From Alicyclobacillus herbarius DSM 13609 (GTDB taxonomy: Bacteria > Bacillota > Bacilli > Alicyclobacillales > Alicyclobacillaceae), in NCBI RefSeq assembly GCF_000430585.1, contig NZ_AUMH01000002.1:124001-188000 (forward strand): DNA of 64,000 nucleotides, read 5' to 3'. The notes beneath the pieces were generated by a model that worked only from the letters and a program-made list of their open reading frames with translations, had not been told where the DNA came from and did no database searches. Positions 16,034 through 23,689 of this stretch are shown piece by piece; positions within the stretch are counted from its first letter, which is position 1; every line of letters begins with the position of its first letter. The position numbers and the translations under genes were made by a program.

Positions 16034-17053
16034 GTGAATCAACGTCGATGGTTGCGATACGCCGTCCCGGTCGGGGGATTGCATGTGCTGGGCATTACCT
16101 TGCTCATTGTCTCTACGCACCATAACCCTGCCCTCATCGGGATGGCCTTCTTGGCGTACACCTTCGGATTGAGGCATGCCTTTGACGTTGACCATATTGC
16201 AGCTATCGACAACACGGTACGAAAATTGATCCAACAGCAAAAGGATGCAATTGGTGTCGGATTCTTCTTTTCCCTGGGACACTCGACTGTAGTAGCTTGC
16301 ATGACGGTGTTTACAATCCTATCTGTTCACGTCGCAGAACGACATCTACCTCAGCTGCAAACCGTCGGAGGTATGCTTGGAACGCTGGTGTCTGGGGTAT
16401 TCTTGCTTATCATCGGCGGTGCGAATTTATTCATTCTGTTCGATGTGTATCGGTTGTTTCTCCAGATGCGCACGTGCGACCATGCGGTACAGCAAGCTGA
16501 AAATCTCTTGCTGTCGCGCGGATTTATGGCGCGTCTTGTCCAGCCATTGCTGCGCATGGTAACGAAGAGTTCACATATTTACCCGATTGGTCTTCTATTC
16601 GGACTCGGCTTTGATACGTCTAGCGAGGTGGCCTTGCTGGCCGTGTCGGCCATCGCAGTGAAAAACGCCATTCCGCTCGCGGGTGTGTTCGCGTTGCCCG
16701 TCCTGTTCGCGGCCGGTATGAGCCTGATGGATACCGCGGATGGCGTCTTTATGACGACCGCCTATCGATGGGCCTTTTCGACTCCGCTCAGGAAAGTGTA
16801 TTACAATCTTGCTGTAACCGGTCTGGGCGTGGCGGCCGCGCTGCTAATTGGGGTGATTGAACTGGCCCAAGTTTTGATTCCACGGCTCGGTTTGCATAAC
16901 GCGCCCTGGGACTGGATTGAACAGCTTGATTTGGGCCGTCTAGGCTTTCTTCTCGTTGCCCTATTCATCTTCGTGTGGGCGATGTCCTTCGGGTTCTGGA
17001 AGCTGTTTCGCGTCGAGGAGAGGGGGAGCAACAAGGCGACGCAGTCAGGTTGA
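16034..17053 (+). CDS. Nickel/cobalt permease, NiCoT (HoxN) family
   Basis: A 339-residue membrane protein with about eight hydrophobic segments. It carries the NiCoT metal signature RHAFDVDHIAAIDN near residue 47, the second motif FFSLGHSTVV near 77, LGFDTSSEVALL near 194 and AGMSLMDTADGVFMT near 233. These residues form the Ni2+/Co2+ selectivity site in the family. GTG 16034 has GGAGAGGAG at 16018-16026; an in-frame TTG at 16028 sits too close to that site. It lies 74 bases behind the EutA-like gene on the same strand. Cobalt supply for a cobalamin enzyme, or nickel for a metal-dependent cupin dioxygenase, would both fit. The sequence alone does not decide between the two metals. Confidence 0.93.
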   Translation: MNQRRWLRYAVPVGGLHVLGITLLIVSTHHNPALIGMAFLAYTFGLRHAFDVDHIAAIDNTVRKLIQQQKDAIGVGFFFSLGHSTVVACMTVFTILSVHVAERHLPQLQTVGGMLGTLVSGVFLLIIGGANLFILFDVYRLFLQMRTCDHAVQQAENLLLSRGFMARLVQPLLRMVTKSSHIYPIGLLFGLGFDTSSEVALLAVSAIAVKNAIPLAGVFALPVLFAAGMSLMDTADGVFMTTAYRWAFSTPLRKVYYNLAVTGLGVAAALLIGVIELAQVLIPRLGLHNAPWDWIEQLDLGRLGFLLVALFIFVWAMSFGFWKLFRVEERGSNKATQSG

Positions 17054-17163
17054 GCTTCCCAGTCGCATGTGCCGTGCTGCTGCTTCAGACCACGATGTCC
17101 ATGTCCATGAGGCCAGCTATATGCGTTTCCTTACAGCGGCACCTGGGATGGGGAGGCGTCTTC

Positions 17164-18906
17164 CTAGCGCTCCCTCGCCGCGCCGAAGATCATCGAATCG
17201 GTCAGCATCTCCACCGGCGCCCGGTCGTCGGTCAACACCATGCCGCCGGCCACATCCCGAGCCGTGACCGGCCCAAGCCGCTGTGGCCAATCCGCGGCCA
17301 CCTGGGCCAGCGGGCTGCCGGACCGTACGTTCCTCAGGCCCGCCGTCGACACCGGTTCATCGCTCGCCAGCACGATGTAGTTGTACATCCCGCGCGCCTT
17401 GATGCGGTACACATACGGAAACACCACGCGGAGCGTCTTCTCCATGGACAAGAGCAGCCGCGAGTGGGTGCTCGTCGCATTGACGTTCATCGCCACCAGC
17501 CCGCCCGGCGTCAGGCGACGCTTTAGCTCCCGGAAAAACTCGACCGTCGTCAGCTCGTACGGGATGTAGATCTGGTTGGTGTACGCGTCGACAATCGCGA
17601 TATCGTACGCGTGCGCAGGCGCCTGCTGGACGAACACCCGCGCGTCCTGGTTGACAAACCGCGCGTCGCCCGGCCGTACGCCAAAGTAGCGGAAGTCAAG
17701 CGGAATCACGTCGCCGTCGATTTCCACGCCCGTCACGCGCAAATCGGGTCGCTCTGGCCGCACGTACTTGGCGAGCAGGTGGGGAATCGTTCCACCGGCA
17801 GACCCCAGCACCACCACTCGCGACGCCCTTTGGCGCAGGTACGGCAGCGCGAGGTAGTCGTCGTAGTAGTCGCCCGGGTTCAGCGCGTCGCCTGGCCGGC
17901 GCAGGGACTGGACGCCGCCGCCCTCGTTATAAATCAGCGCGGTCGATCCGTCCGTCTCCCGCACGACTGCGACGTGTTGGTACAGGGTGTCCTTGCTCCA
18001 CAGCACCTTCCCGTACGGGCTGGTCGGCCCCGGTAGGGCGCCGGACGCCAGCGGCGGCAGCACCAGAACCAACCCGAGCGCCGCGCCGATACGCAGCCAG
18101 TCGGCCTGCACCAGCCCCCACAGGCTCGCCGCCACCAACACCGCCGCCCAGAAGAAAATCGTCTCCCTCACACCGAAAAACGGAATGGTGAGAAACGCCG
18201 TGCCAAAGGTGCCGATGAGGCTGCCCAGTGTAGAAAAGGCGTACAAGTTGCCGGCCACGCGCCCGATGTCGAGCGTTGGTGCGTGAGCAGCCTGCCGCTC
18301 GCCAGAGGCGCCGCCGCCAACAGGGCCCGTGTCCGCGGCCTTCACACTCGATACGCTCACGCCGTGAGGAAGATTGCCGGAATGGTTCACACCCGATTGC
18401 GGCGCGCCGAATCTGGCTGCACCCGACGCCAAGCGAATGGCAAACGGACTCACCATCGCCAACAGAAACACCGGCGGTGCAAACACCAGCAGGATGGCGA
18501 TAAACGAGAGAATAATGGTCGTCATCGGCGTGTTCAAGATGCCCTGTGCCAGGCCGCGAAAGATGACCTGGCCCCACAAGGGCAGCGTCGCCATCCACAT
18601 CCCGGCCGTGAGCGACAGCCACATCAGCAGCCGCACTCGCGGCCACCGGTCGGCCACGCGTCCACCAACCACGTAGCCGACCGACAGCGCCAGCAAGATG
18701 AGCCCAATCACATTCGCCCAGACAATCATTGAGGTGCCAAAGTAGGGCGCCAGAAACCGAGACGCCGCGAGCTCCAGCGCCATCACGGACGCTCCGGTCA
18801 CGATGACGTACACATACAGGTAACGGATGAACCGCCGCCCATTTCGGATACCGTCCCGTCCGCCCACATCGATGCTTCTTGCTTGCGATTGCCGTGGCTT
18901 TTCCAA
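17164..18906 (-). CDS. Membrane-fused spermidine synthase-like methyltransferase-fold protein
   Basis: A 580-residue fusion. Residues 25-270 hold about seven or eight hydrophobic segments with a GGRVADRWPR loop like a transporter half; residues 290-560 are a spermidine synthase/Rossmann domain with VVVLGSAGGTIPHLLAKY, VTGVEIDGDVI and DIAIVDAYTNQIYIP. Such MFS-like/SpeE fusions are widespread and mostly uncharacterised; whether they make polyamines is doubtful. TTG 18906 is preferred because GAGAGGAG lies 8 bases ahead, while ATG 18951 overlaps the -10 box of a promoter in the adjacent repeat. No speD or other polyamine gene is near. It is convergent with the NiCoT gene and divergent from the coiled-coil gene. 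Its GC content is visibly higher than that of neighbours up to 17 kb. Confidence 0.82.
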   Translation of the reverse strand: MEKPRQSQARSIDVGGRDGIRNGRRFIRYLYVYVIVTGASVMALELAASRFLAPYFGTSMIVWANVIGLILLALSVGYVVGGRVADRWPRVRLLMWLSLTAGMWMATLPLWGQVIFRGLAQGILNTPMTTIILSFIAILLVFAPPVFLLAMVSPFAIRLASGAARFGAPQSGVNHSGNLPHGVSVSSVKAADTGPVGGGASGERQAAHAPTLDIGRVAGNLYAFSTLGSLIGTFGTAFLTIPFFGVRETIFFWAAVLVAASLWGLVQADWLRIGAALGLVLVLPPLASGALPGPTSPYGKVLWSKDTLYQHVAVVRETDGSTALIYNEGGGVQSLRRPGDALNPGDYYDDYLALPYLRQRASRVVVLGSAGGTIPHLLAKYVRPERPDLRVTGVEIDGDVIPLDFRYFGVRPGDARFVNQDARVFVQQAPAHAYDIAIVDAYTNQIYIPYELTTVEFFRELKRRLTPGGLVAMNVNATSTHSRLLLSMEKTLRVVFPYVYRIKARGMYNYIVLASDEPVSTAGLRNVRSGSPLAQVAADWPQRLGPVTARDVAGGMVLTDDRAPVEMLTDSMIFGAARER

Positions 18907-18941
18907 CCAACGTGCTCCTCTCTTCGACAGGGATGCCGAGT

Positions 18942-18996
18942 CCTCTTCCATGTATACTTAGTATATACGCAATCGCCAAAGAGAAACGGAAAGTTC
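18942..18996. repeat. 55-bp direct repeat, copy 1
   Basis: Fifty-five bases identical to 19487-19541, beginning CCTCTTCCATGTATACTTAG and ending ACGGAAAGTTC. It includes the palindrome TATACT-T-AGTATA. Beyond the exact match the sequence is weakly similar for a further 30 bases. Both copies flank the coiled-coil gene at 19129-19443 in the same orientation, which looks like duplication by recombination or a small dispersed element. Confidence 0.85.
18950..18979 (-). promoter_or_regulatory. Sigma-A-like promoter within repeat copy 1, for the spermidine synthase-like gene
   Basis: Reading the minus strand, TTGGCG (18979-18974), 17 bases, then TATACA (18956-18951). A start of transcription about 7 bases later leaves room for the GAGAGGAG ribosome site and TTG start at 18906. 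The palindrome TATACTTAGTATA covers the region between the two boxes and the -10 box, so a repressor binding there would block the promoter. Confidence 0.5.
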
Positions 18997-19128
18997 CAGA
19001 AGGGACCTCGGCCCATCGCGAGGTCAATCCAATCGTGAAGCTTTGTCTATCTTTGTCAATCCCGGCAGGACCCTGGGCCATGCCGACGAATCATGAAGCC
19101 ATATCGTCTGAAGCGGAGGTGGTTTGAA

Positions 19129-19443
19129 GTGGATAAACCACAGTGGGAACAGCGCTTGGAACATATGGAGGCGATGACAGAAGAATTAATACACATCGTC
19201 GCGAACACCAACACGCAGGTGGCCCAGTTGACGAAAAAGGTAGACGATCTCACCAACGATGTGGCCGAACTCAAAGAGCAGGTCGGTGAGATGAATGAAC
19301 GTCTGGGCAAGGTCGAGTTCCGCATGGAAGCTATTGAACGGCACGTCAGCCGGATTCCACTTTTGGAACGCCGTCAAGACAAAGCGGCGGCCCGACTTGA
19401 CGCGATTGAAGCCTGCCTAGAGCTCCGCGCGGAAAACCACTAA
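19129..19443 (+). CDS. Small coiled-coil protein of unknown function
   Basis: A 104-residue, highly charged protein without cysteine-rich or membrane segments. Residues 10-75 show heptad-like spacing (VAQLTKKVDDLTNDVAELKE, then VGEMNERLGKVEFRMEAIER), so a long coiled coil is expected, ending in an arginine-rich tail. GTG 19129 has GGAGGTGG at 19115-19122; the frame is also open to an ATG at 19093 without a ribosome site. It lies between the two 55-bp repeats and is divergent from the spermidine synthase-like gene. Similar small coiled-coil proteins are common in Bacillota and unassigned; I do not recognise a family function. Confidence 0.65.
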   Translation: MDKPQWEQRLEHMEAMTEELIHIVANTNTQVAQLTKKVDDLTNDVAELKEQVGEMNERLGKVEFRMEAIERHVSRIPLLERRQDKAAARLDAIEACLELRAENH

Positions 19444-19486
19444 GCCTCCAACCAAAAACCTTCTTCCCCTAAACATGACGCAAGCC

Positions 19487-19541
19487 CCTCTTCCATGTAT
19501 ACTTAGTATATACGCAATCGCCAAAGAGAAACGGAAAGTTC
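19487..19541. repeat. 55-bp direct repeat, copy 2
   Basis: Identical to 18942-18996 over 55 bases, including the TATACT-T-AGTATA palindrome and the same TTGGCG-17-TATACA promoter-like pair on the minus strand. Here a minus-strand transcript would run into the 3' end of the coiled-coil gene as antisense, because no minus-strand gene lies just beyond. Confidence 0.85.
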
Positions 19542-19719
19542 GAGACGAGGCGGTATTCTCAGCCCACGGGACGAGTAGGGGTTTTCCGTTCGGGGTATCC
19601 CCTTGCACTCGACTGGCGGGTCAAAAAGTGGCCCGGTCGGCCATTCAATGTCCCGGGGCAGCCGCGTTCCCTTGGCCGCCTCCGGTTCCGCGGCTACGTT
19701 CATAGCCGACCATAGGTCC

Positions 19720-19800
19720 CACGGTCAAATTGCATCTTTCCGCGGCCAAATTGTGTCTTTCCACGGCCACATTGCGCACTTTCACGGCCAAATCGGAGCC
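19720..19800. repeat. Tandem imperfect 21-22 bp repeats ahead of ppc, possible IS21-type end relic
   Basis: Three and a half units: 19720-19740, 19741-19761, 19762-19783 and a partial at 19784-19800, consensus CRCGGCCAAATTGYRTCTTTC. Nearby, two related blocks read CGGCCATT..ATGTCCCG, around 19638 and around 19838. GGCC-containing tandem terminal repeats with GGGTCAAA-like words (seen at about 19618) are reminiscent of IS21-family ends, but no istA or istB is present. The rest of the 476-base gap 19444-19919 holds repeat copy 2 and nothing else I recognise. The ppc promoter must be here too. Confidence 0.6.
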
Positions 19801-19919
19801 ATACCCTGGCCGCGTCGTCACTGTAGTCTATCGGCCATTTATGTCCCGCGCCGACGTTCACATCATCCCAGAACCCCAGCCCGCATAAAAGCCGGCTGGG
19901 GAGTGGAGGAGGTCGCAGC

Positions 19920-22724
19920 GTGTCGAACGAAGCACCCTTGCATCGTGATATTCGACTCTTAGGCAACCTACTCGGCGAGGTGGTGACGCAGCAGTGCGGC
20001 CAAGAGGTGTTCGACTGGGTCGAGCGCATCCGCGCCGCCGCGAAGGCGTTCCGCCAGTCCGAGCCAACCGAGGCCCCCGGCACCCCCAGCTCCAGCGCCA
20101 GCGCGTTTTCGAATCTCATCCAACAGGTCCCCGAGGCGCATCGGCGCTACGTGATTCGGGCCTTCTCGCTGTACTTTGAGCTGGTCAACATCGCCGAGCA
20201 GAACCACCGTATCCGCCGCCGCCGCGAGTACGAGCATGCCCAGGGCGAAAAGGTGGGCCGCGCCACCATCGAGAGCGCCCTGCACCGGCTCAAGGCCGCC
20301 GGCTACAGCGCCGATGATGTGGCGAATCTCCTGCAGCACCTGGGACTGGAACTCATCCTGACCGCCCACCCGACGGAGGCCACGCGCCGCACCGTGTTGG
20401 ACAAGCACCAGGAGATTGCCTTCATCCTGCAAAAGCTGGACGATCCGCTCCTCACTCCGCGCGAGCTGCGCCAGCTGGAAAAGTCTCTGCGCGCCCAGAT
20501 TGTGGGCCTGTGGCAGACCAGCCCCGTGCGCAAGCAGCGCATCACCGTCCTCGACGAGGTCCGAAACGGCCTGTATTTCTTAGACCAAATCCTGTTTGAC
20601 GTGCTCCCCTACGTGCACATGCAGCTGGAGGAGCAACTGGCCGAGCATTATCCGGATCGATCATGGCGTGTGCCCTCGTTCATTCGTTTTGGCAGCTGGA
20701 TGGGGGGGGACCGGGACGGCAATCCGTTTGTCACCGCGGACATCACCTTCCAGACGCTCATCCTGCACTTTGACCTGGCGATGCGCAAGTACGAGGAGCG
20801 CCTGACCCGACTCGGCCGCGAACTCAGCCAGTCCCTGGAACTGACCGGCGCAAGCCCGGAATTGTTGGCGTCCCTCAACGTGGCAAACCCGCCCGACGAG
20901 CCGTACCGGGAAAAGGTTGTCCAGATTCAGCGCCGCCTCGAGGCGACGAAGGCGCGCTTTCACCCCGCGTCGCCTGGCCACGCCCAGACGGCCCTATCCC
21001 CGCGGCAGGAATCAGCAACCCGTACGCAAGACGCCGAGCCCTACCGCAGTCCGGACGAGTTTCTTGCGGATTTGCGCCTGATGGAGTCGTCGCTTCTCGC
21101 GCACCGGGGGGAGGACATCGTGGCGGTGCACGTCCGGCCGCTCATCCGTCAGGTGGAGCTGTTTGGCTTCCACATGGCGACGCTCGACATCCGCCAGCAC
21201 AGCGAGGTGCACGAGAACGCGGTGCACGAATTGTTCCAGGTGGCCCACTTGGGCGACTACAAGGGCCTCTCAGAAACGGAAAAAGTCGAAAAACTAACCC
21301 GGGTCCTGGCCGATGCGCGCCCGCTCATCAGCCCGTACCAGGACCTCACGGAGGCAACCGCCGAAACCTTGAAGGTGTTTCACGTCGTCCGCCAAGCCAA
21401 AGAGCTGTTTGGAGAAGCGTGCATCCAGGATTACCTCATCTCGATGGCGGCCGACGTTAGCGATCTGCTCGAGGTCCTGCTCCTAGCGAAGGAGGCGGGG
21501 TTGTTCCGCTGGAAGCCGGACGGCAGCGTCGTCAGCCAGTTGAACGTGGTGCCCCTGTTCGAGACGATTGAGGACCTACGTGTCGCCTCGGGGATTGTCG
21601 AGCGCCTGTTCACCAACCCGGTCTACCAAAAGCAGCTGCAGGCCCGCGGGGGCGAGCAGGAAATTATGCTCGGCTATTCGGACAGTAACAAGGACGGCGG
21701 ATATCTCACCTCCAACTGGGAGCTGTACAAGTCACAAAAGGCCTTGCTGCAAATCGCCGCGGCGCACGACATCCGGCTTAAGTTTTTCCACGGCCGGGGT
21801 GGGGCGCTTGGCCGTGGGGGTGGGCCGCTCGAGCGCAGCATTCTCGCCCAGCCGCCCGAAGCCCTGCGCGGCAAGGTGAAGATTACGGAGCAGGGGGAAA
21901 TCATCTCCCAGCGCTACGGGCACCCGGACATCGCGCGCCGGTCACTGGAAGCGGCGGTCTCGTCCATCCTGGTGGGCGCCGCCAACGTGCAGACGGAGGC
22001 CATGCAGGCCACCGAGCGCGAGTGGTCCGCGTTCGTTGAGGGCCTGTCTGAGGCTTCGCGCCAGGCGTACGTACGGTTTGTCTACGGCCAGCCGGAGTTT
22101 CTCACCTACTTCCAGCAGGCCACGCCCATCGAGGAAATCGGCCGGTTGAACATCGGATCGCGCCCAAGCAAGCGCAAGAGCAGCGCCCGCATCCAGGACC
22201 TGCGCGCCATCCCGTGGGTGTTCTCGTGGACGCAAAACCGTCATCTCTTGCCGGCCTGGTACGGCTTTGGCACCGCCGTCGCCGGGGCTCTGAAGGATCA
22301 TCCCGAGTCCATCCAGACCCTGCGCCGGATGTACCGCAACTGGCCGTTTTTCAAGGCGTTGATTGACAACCTGCAGATGGCGCTCGCCAAGGCGGACATG
22401 CGCATCGCGCCTCAGTACGTGCATCTGGTGGAGGACCAGGAAGTGGGTCGTCGCATTTTCGCGGGCATCCGGGAGGAGTACGAGCGCACGCGCAAGGTGG
22501 TGCTTGACATCATTGAGCGGGACGATGTGCTGGCGGACTTCCGCGTCATTCGCGAGTCGATTAATCTGCGCAATCCGTATGTCGATCCGCTCTCTTTCTT
22601 CCAGGTTCTGCTCCTGCGCGAGCTGCGCCAGCAACGCGCCCGCGGCGAGGACGCCTCAGAGCTTGAGCGGGAGGTGCTGTTTACGATTAACGGGATTGCC
22701 TCCGGGCTGCGGAATACGGGGTGA
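19920..22724 (+). CDS. ppc: Phosphoenolpyruvate carboxylase
   Basis: A 934-residue PEP carboxylase, the full family length. It fixes bicarbonate onto PEP to give oxaloacetate and so refills the TCA cycle. Catalytic segments are all present: [13 protein letters not shown] with His150, [12 protein letters not shown] near 261, [20 protein letters not shown] near 585, [14 protein letters not shown] near 621, and the C-terminal [12 protein letters not shown] segment reading [15 protein letters not shown] ending in a glycine-rich tail NTG. The start is GTG 19920 with GGAGGAGG about 8 bases ahead. GC content is high and even, as in the spermidine synthase-like gene. It is monocistronic here: repeats precede it and a 276-base empty stretch follows. 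Confidence 0.98.
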   Translation: MSNEAPLHRDIRLLGNLLGEVVTQQCGQEVFDWVERIRAAAKAFRQSEPTEAPGTPSSSASAFSNLIQQVPEAHRRYVIRAFSLYFELVNIAEQNHRIRRRREYEHAQGEKVGRATIESALHRLKAAGYSADDVANLLQHLGLELILTAHPTEATRRTVLDKHQEIAFILQKLDDPLLTPRELRQLEKSLRAQIVGLWQTSPVRKQRITVLDEVRNGLYFLDQILFDVLPYVHMQLEEQLAEHYPDRSWRVPSFIRFGSWMGGDRDGNPFVTADITFQTLILHFDLAMRKYEERLTRLGRELSQSLELTGASPELLASLNVANPPDEPYREKVVQIQRRLEATKARFHPASPGHAQTALSPRQESATRTQDAEPYRSPDEFLADLRLMESSLLAHRGEDIVAVHVRPLIRQVELFGFHMATLDIRQHSEVHENAVHELFQVAHLGDYKGLSETEKVEKLTRVLADARPLISPYQDLTEATAETLKVFHVVRQAKELFGEACIQDYLISMAADVSDLLEVLLLAKEAGLFRWKPDGSVVSQLNVVPLFETIEDLRVASGIVERLFTNPVYQKQLQARGGEQEIMLGYSDSNKDGGYLTSNWELYKSQKALLQIAAAHDIRLKFFHGRGGALGRGGGPLERSILAQPPEALRGKVKITEQGEIISQRYGHPDIARRSLEAAVSSILVGAANVQTEAMQATEREWSAFVEGLSEASRQAYVRFVYGQPEFLTYFQQATPIEEIGRLNIGSRPSKRKSSARIQDLRAIPWVFSWTQNRHLLPAWYGFGTAVAGALKDHPESIQTLRRMYRNWPFFKALIDNLQMALAKADMRIAPQYVHLVEDQEVGRRIFAGIREEYERTRKVVLDIIERDDVLADFRVIRESINLRNPYVDPLSFFQVLLLRELRQQRARGEDASELEREVLFTINGIASGLRNTG

Positions 22725-23000
22725 TTCCGCACTGCCCGGAACAACATCTGACTCCGTCCATGAGGACTGCCGCACATTATGGGCCGTCGGGGGCTTTCTC
22801 CGACGGTCAGCTGCGGTTTTCGGGCGTCTCTATCACGGTTTGTTGCTTTCCCTCATCTCTCGCTCTTGGCTTTTACATCTTTCGCCCCTATCATGTTGTG
22901 CTTTACGAAACCTTAACACGCGCATCATTCTCAACCCTACCAAATTGGGTGTACAATACTTCTGAGGATTCGACATGGAAACGAGGAGATGAGCATCGCT
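22725..23000. other. Intergenic stretch ppc to osmC, no gene seen
   Basis: No open frame with a ribosome site or recognisable structure. A possible -10 box TACAAT lies at 22952-22957, suitable for the OsmC gene, but its -35 region is poor. Confidence 0.4.
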
Positions 23001-23444
23001 ATGGCTCAGCACGTGTTTACCTACGAGGGGAGTTGGCAGGGAGACCGGTCGGGCCAAGGCGAGATTTCGGTCGGGGGGCTCCAGTCGGTGGTCACTACCC
23101 CGGCACAGATGGGCGGTCCCGGCCAAGGGACAAACCCGGACGAGATGCTCCTCGGCGCTGCCGCGACCTGCTACATGATGACCCTTGCCTTTGCCCTCGC
23201 CAGTCGGAAAGTCCCGTATGAACGTCTCCGTGTATCTTCTACCGCTACCTTCAACGACGAAGGCGGTCTACACTGTGAGCGCATCGTCCACAAGCCCCAC
23301 GTGGTGCTTCCATCTAACGCCAGCGATGCGGATGTCGCAAAGGTGCACGATTTGGTCAAACTGGCCGAATCCCGTTGCATGGTTTCGAAGGCATTGATGG
23401 GAAACGTGGAGATTCTCGTCGAAGCAAGGGTTGATAGAGAGTAG
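23001..23444 (+). CDS. OsmC family peroxiredoxin-like protein
   Basis: A 147-residue OsmC/Ohr-fold protein of the SACOL1771-like subgroup. The first catalytic cysteine is in NPDEMLLGAAATCYMMTLAF near residue 50 and the second in LAESRCMVSKAL near residue 125, the usual two-cysteine arrangement that reduces organic hydroperoxides with lipoylated or dithiol partners. ATG 23001 is preferred because GAGGAG at 22983-22988 is 12 bases ahead, whereas ATG 22989 directly abuts the site. It stands alone between ppc and the exopolysaccharide promoter, which overlaps its last codons. A role in oxidative stress defence in the cytoplasm is inferred from the family. Confidence 0.92.
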   Translation: MAQHVFTYEGSWQGDRSGQGEISVGGLQSVVTTPAQMGGPGQGTNPDEMLLGAAATCYMMTLAFALASRKVPYERLRVSSTATFNDEGGLHCERIVHKPHVVLPSNASDADVAKVHDLVKLAESRCMVSKALMGNVEILVEARVDRE

Positions 23445-23460
23445 AATTTCAGTATATAAT
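23431..23460 (+). promoter_or_regulatory. Sigma-A-like promoter for the exopolysaccharide locus
   Basis: TTGATA at 23431-23436, 18 bases, TATAAT at 23455-23460. It overlaps the 3' end of the osmC-type gene and would give a leader of about 220 bases before the priming transferase at 23690. Confidence 0.6.
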
Positions 23461-23561
23461 GGGGGATGTCTCGAATGATTGGATATAAAGAGAGAAAATG
23501 CCAGGGACAAAAAGAGGGATTGTCGATTTTTCGCTCTTGAAGGGGTGCTTTGGTTCTATAG

Positions 23562-23606
23562 GACGGACTCGTGGTACCAGAGGCTCACGAGCTCTATGTG
23601 GCCGTC
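23562..23606 (+). ncRNA. Nested hairpin in the exopolysaccharide leader
   Basis: GACGG (23562-23566) pairs with CCGTC (23602-23606) and, nested inside, CTCGTG (23568-23573) pairs with CACGAG (23586-23591). There is no T-tract, so this is not a simple terminator. A structured leader ahead of a long polysaccharide operon is a usual place for attenuation or antitermination control, which is inference. Confidence 0.45.
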
Positions 23607-23689
23607 TAGCAGCATAGTAGATCACTGACCCTTATTTTCATAGATTGTGGCGCCGCTGGCGGCATGGGGGTCTAAAGGGAAAAACGGTA

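Noticed and set aside
17927..19081. Long open frame on the minus strand (384 codons) overlapping the spermidine synthase-like gene
   Set aside because: It is a different frame of a GC-rich real gene, has no recognisable domain, and its start region owes similarity with another frame near 19417-19608 only to the 55-bp DNA repeat.
19720..19800. Possible CRISPR array
   Set aside because: Units are contiguous 21-22 bp imperfect repeats without spacers, and no cas gene is present.
19603..19962. 119-codon + strand frame over the tandem repeats
   Set aside because: It has a repetitive HGQI-type peptide produced by the DNA repeat, overlaps the ppc start, and lacks a ribosome site.
21942..22634. 230-codon minus-strand open frame inside ppc
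   Set aside because: A shadow of PEP carboxylase caused by high third-position GC; composition and lack of motifs argue against it.
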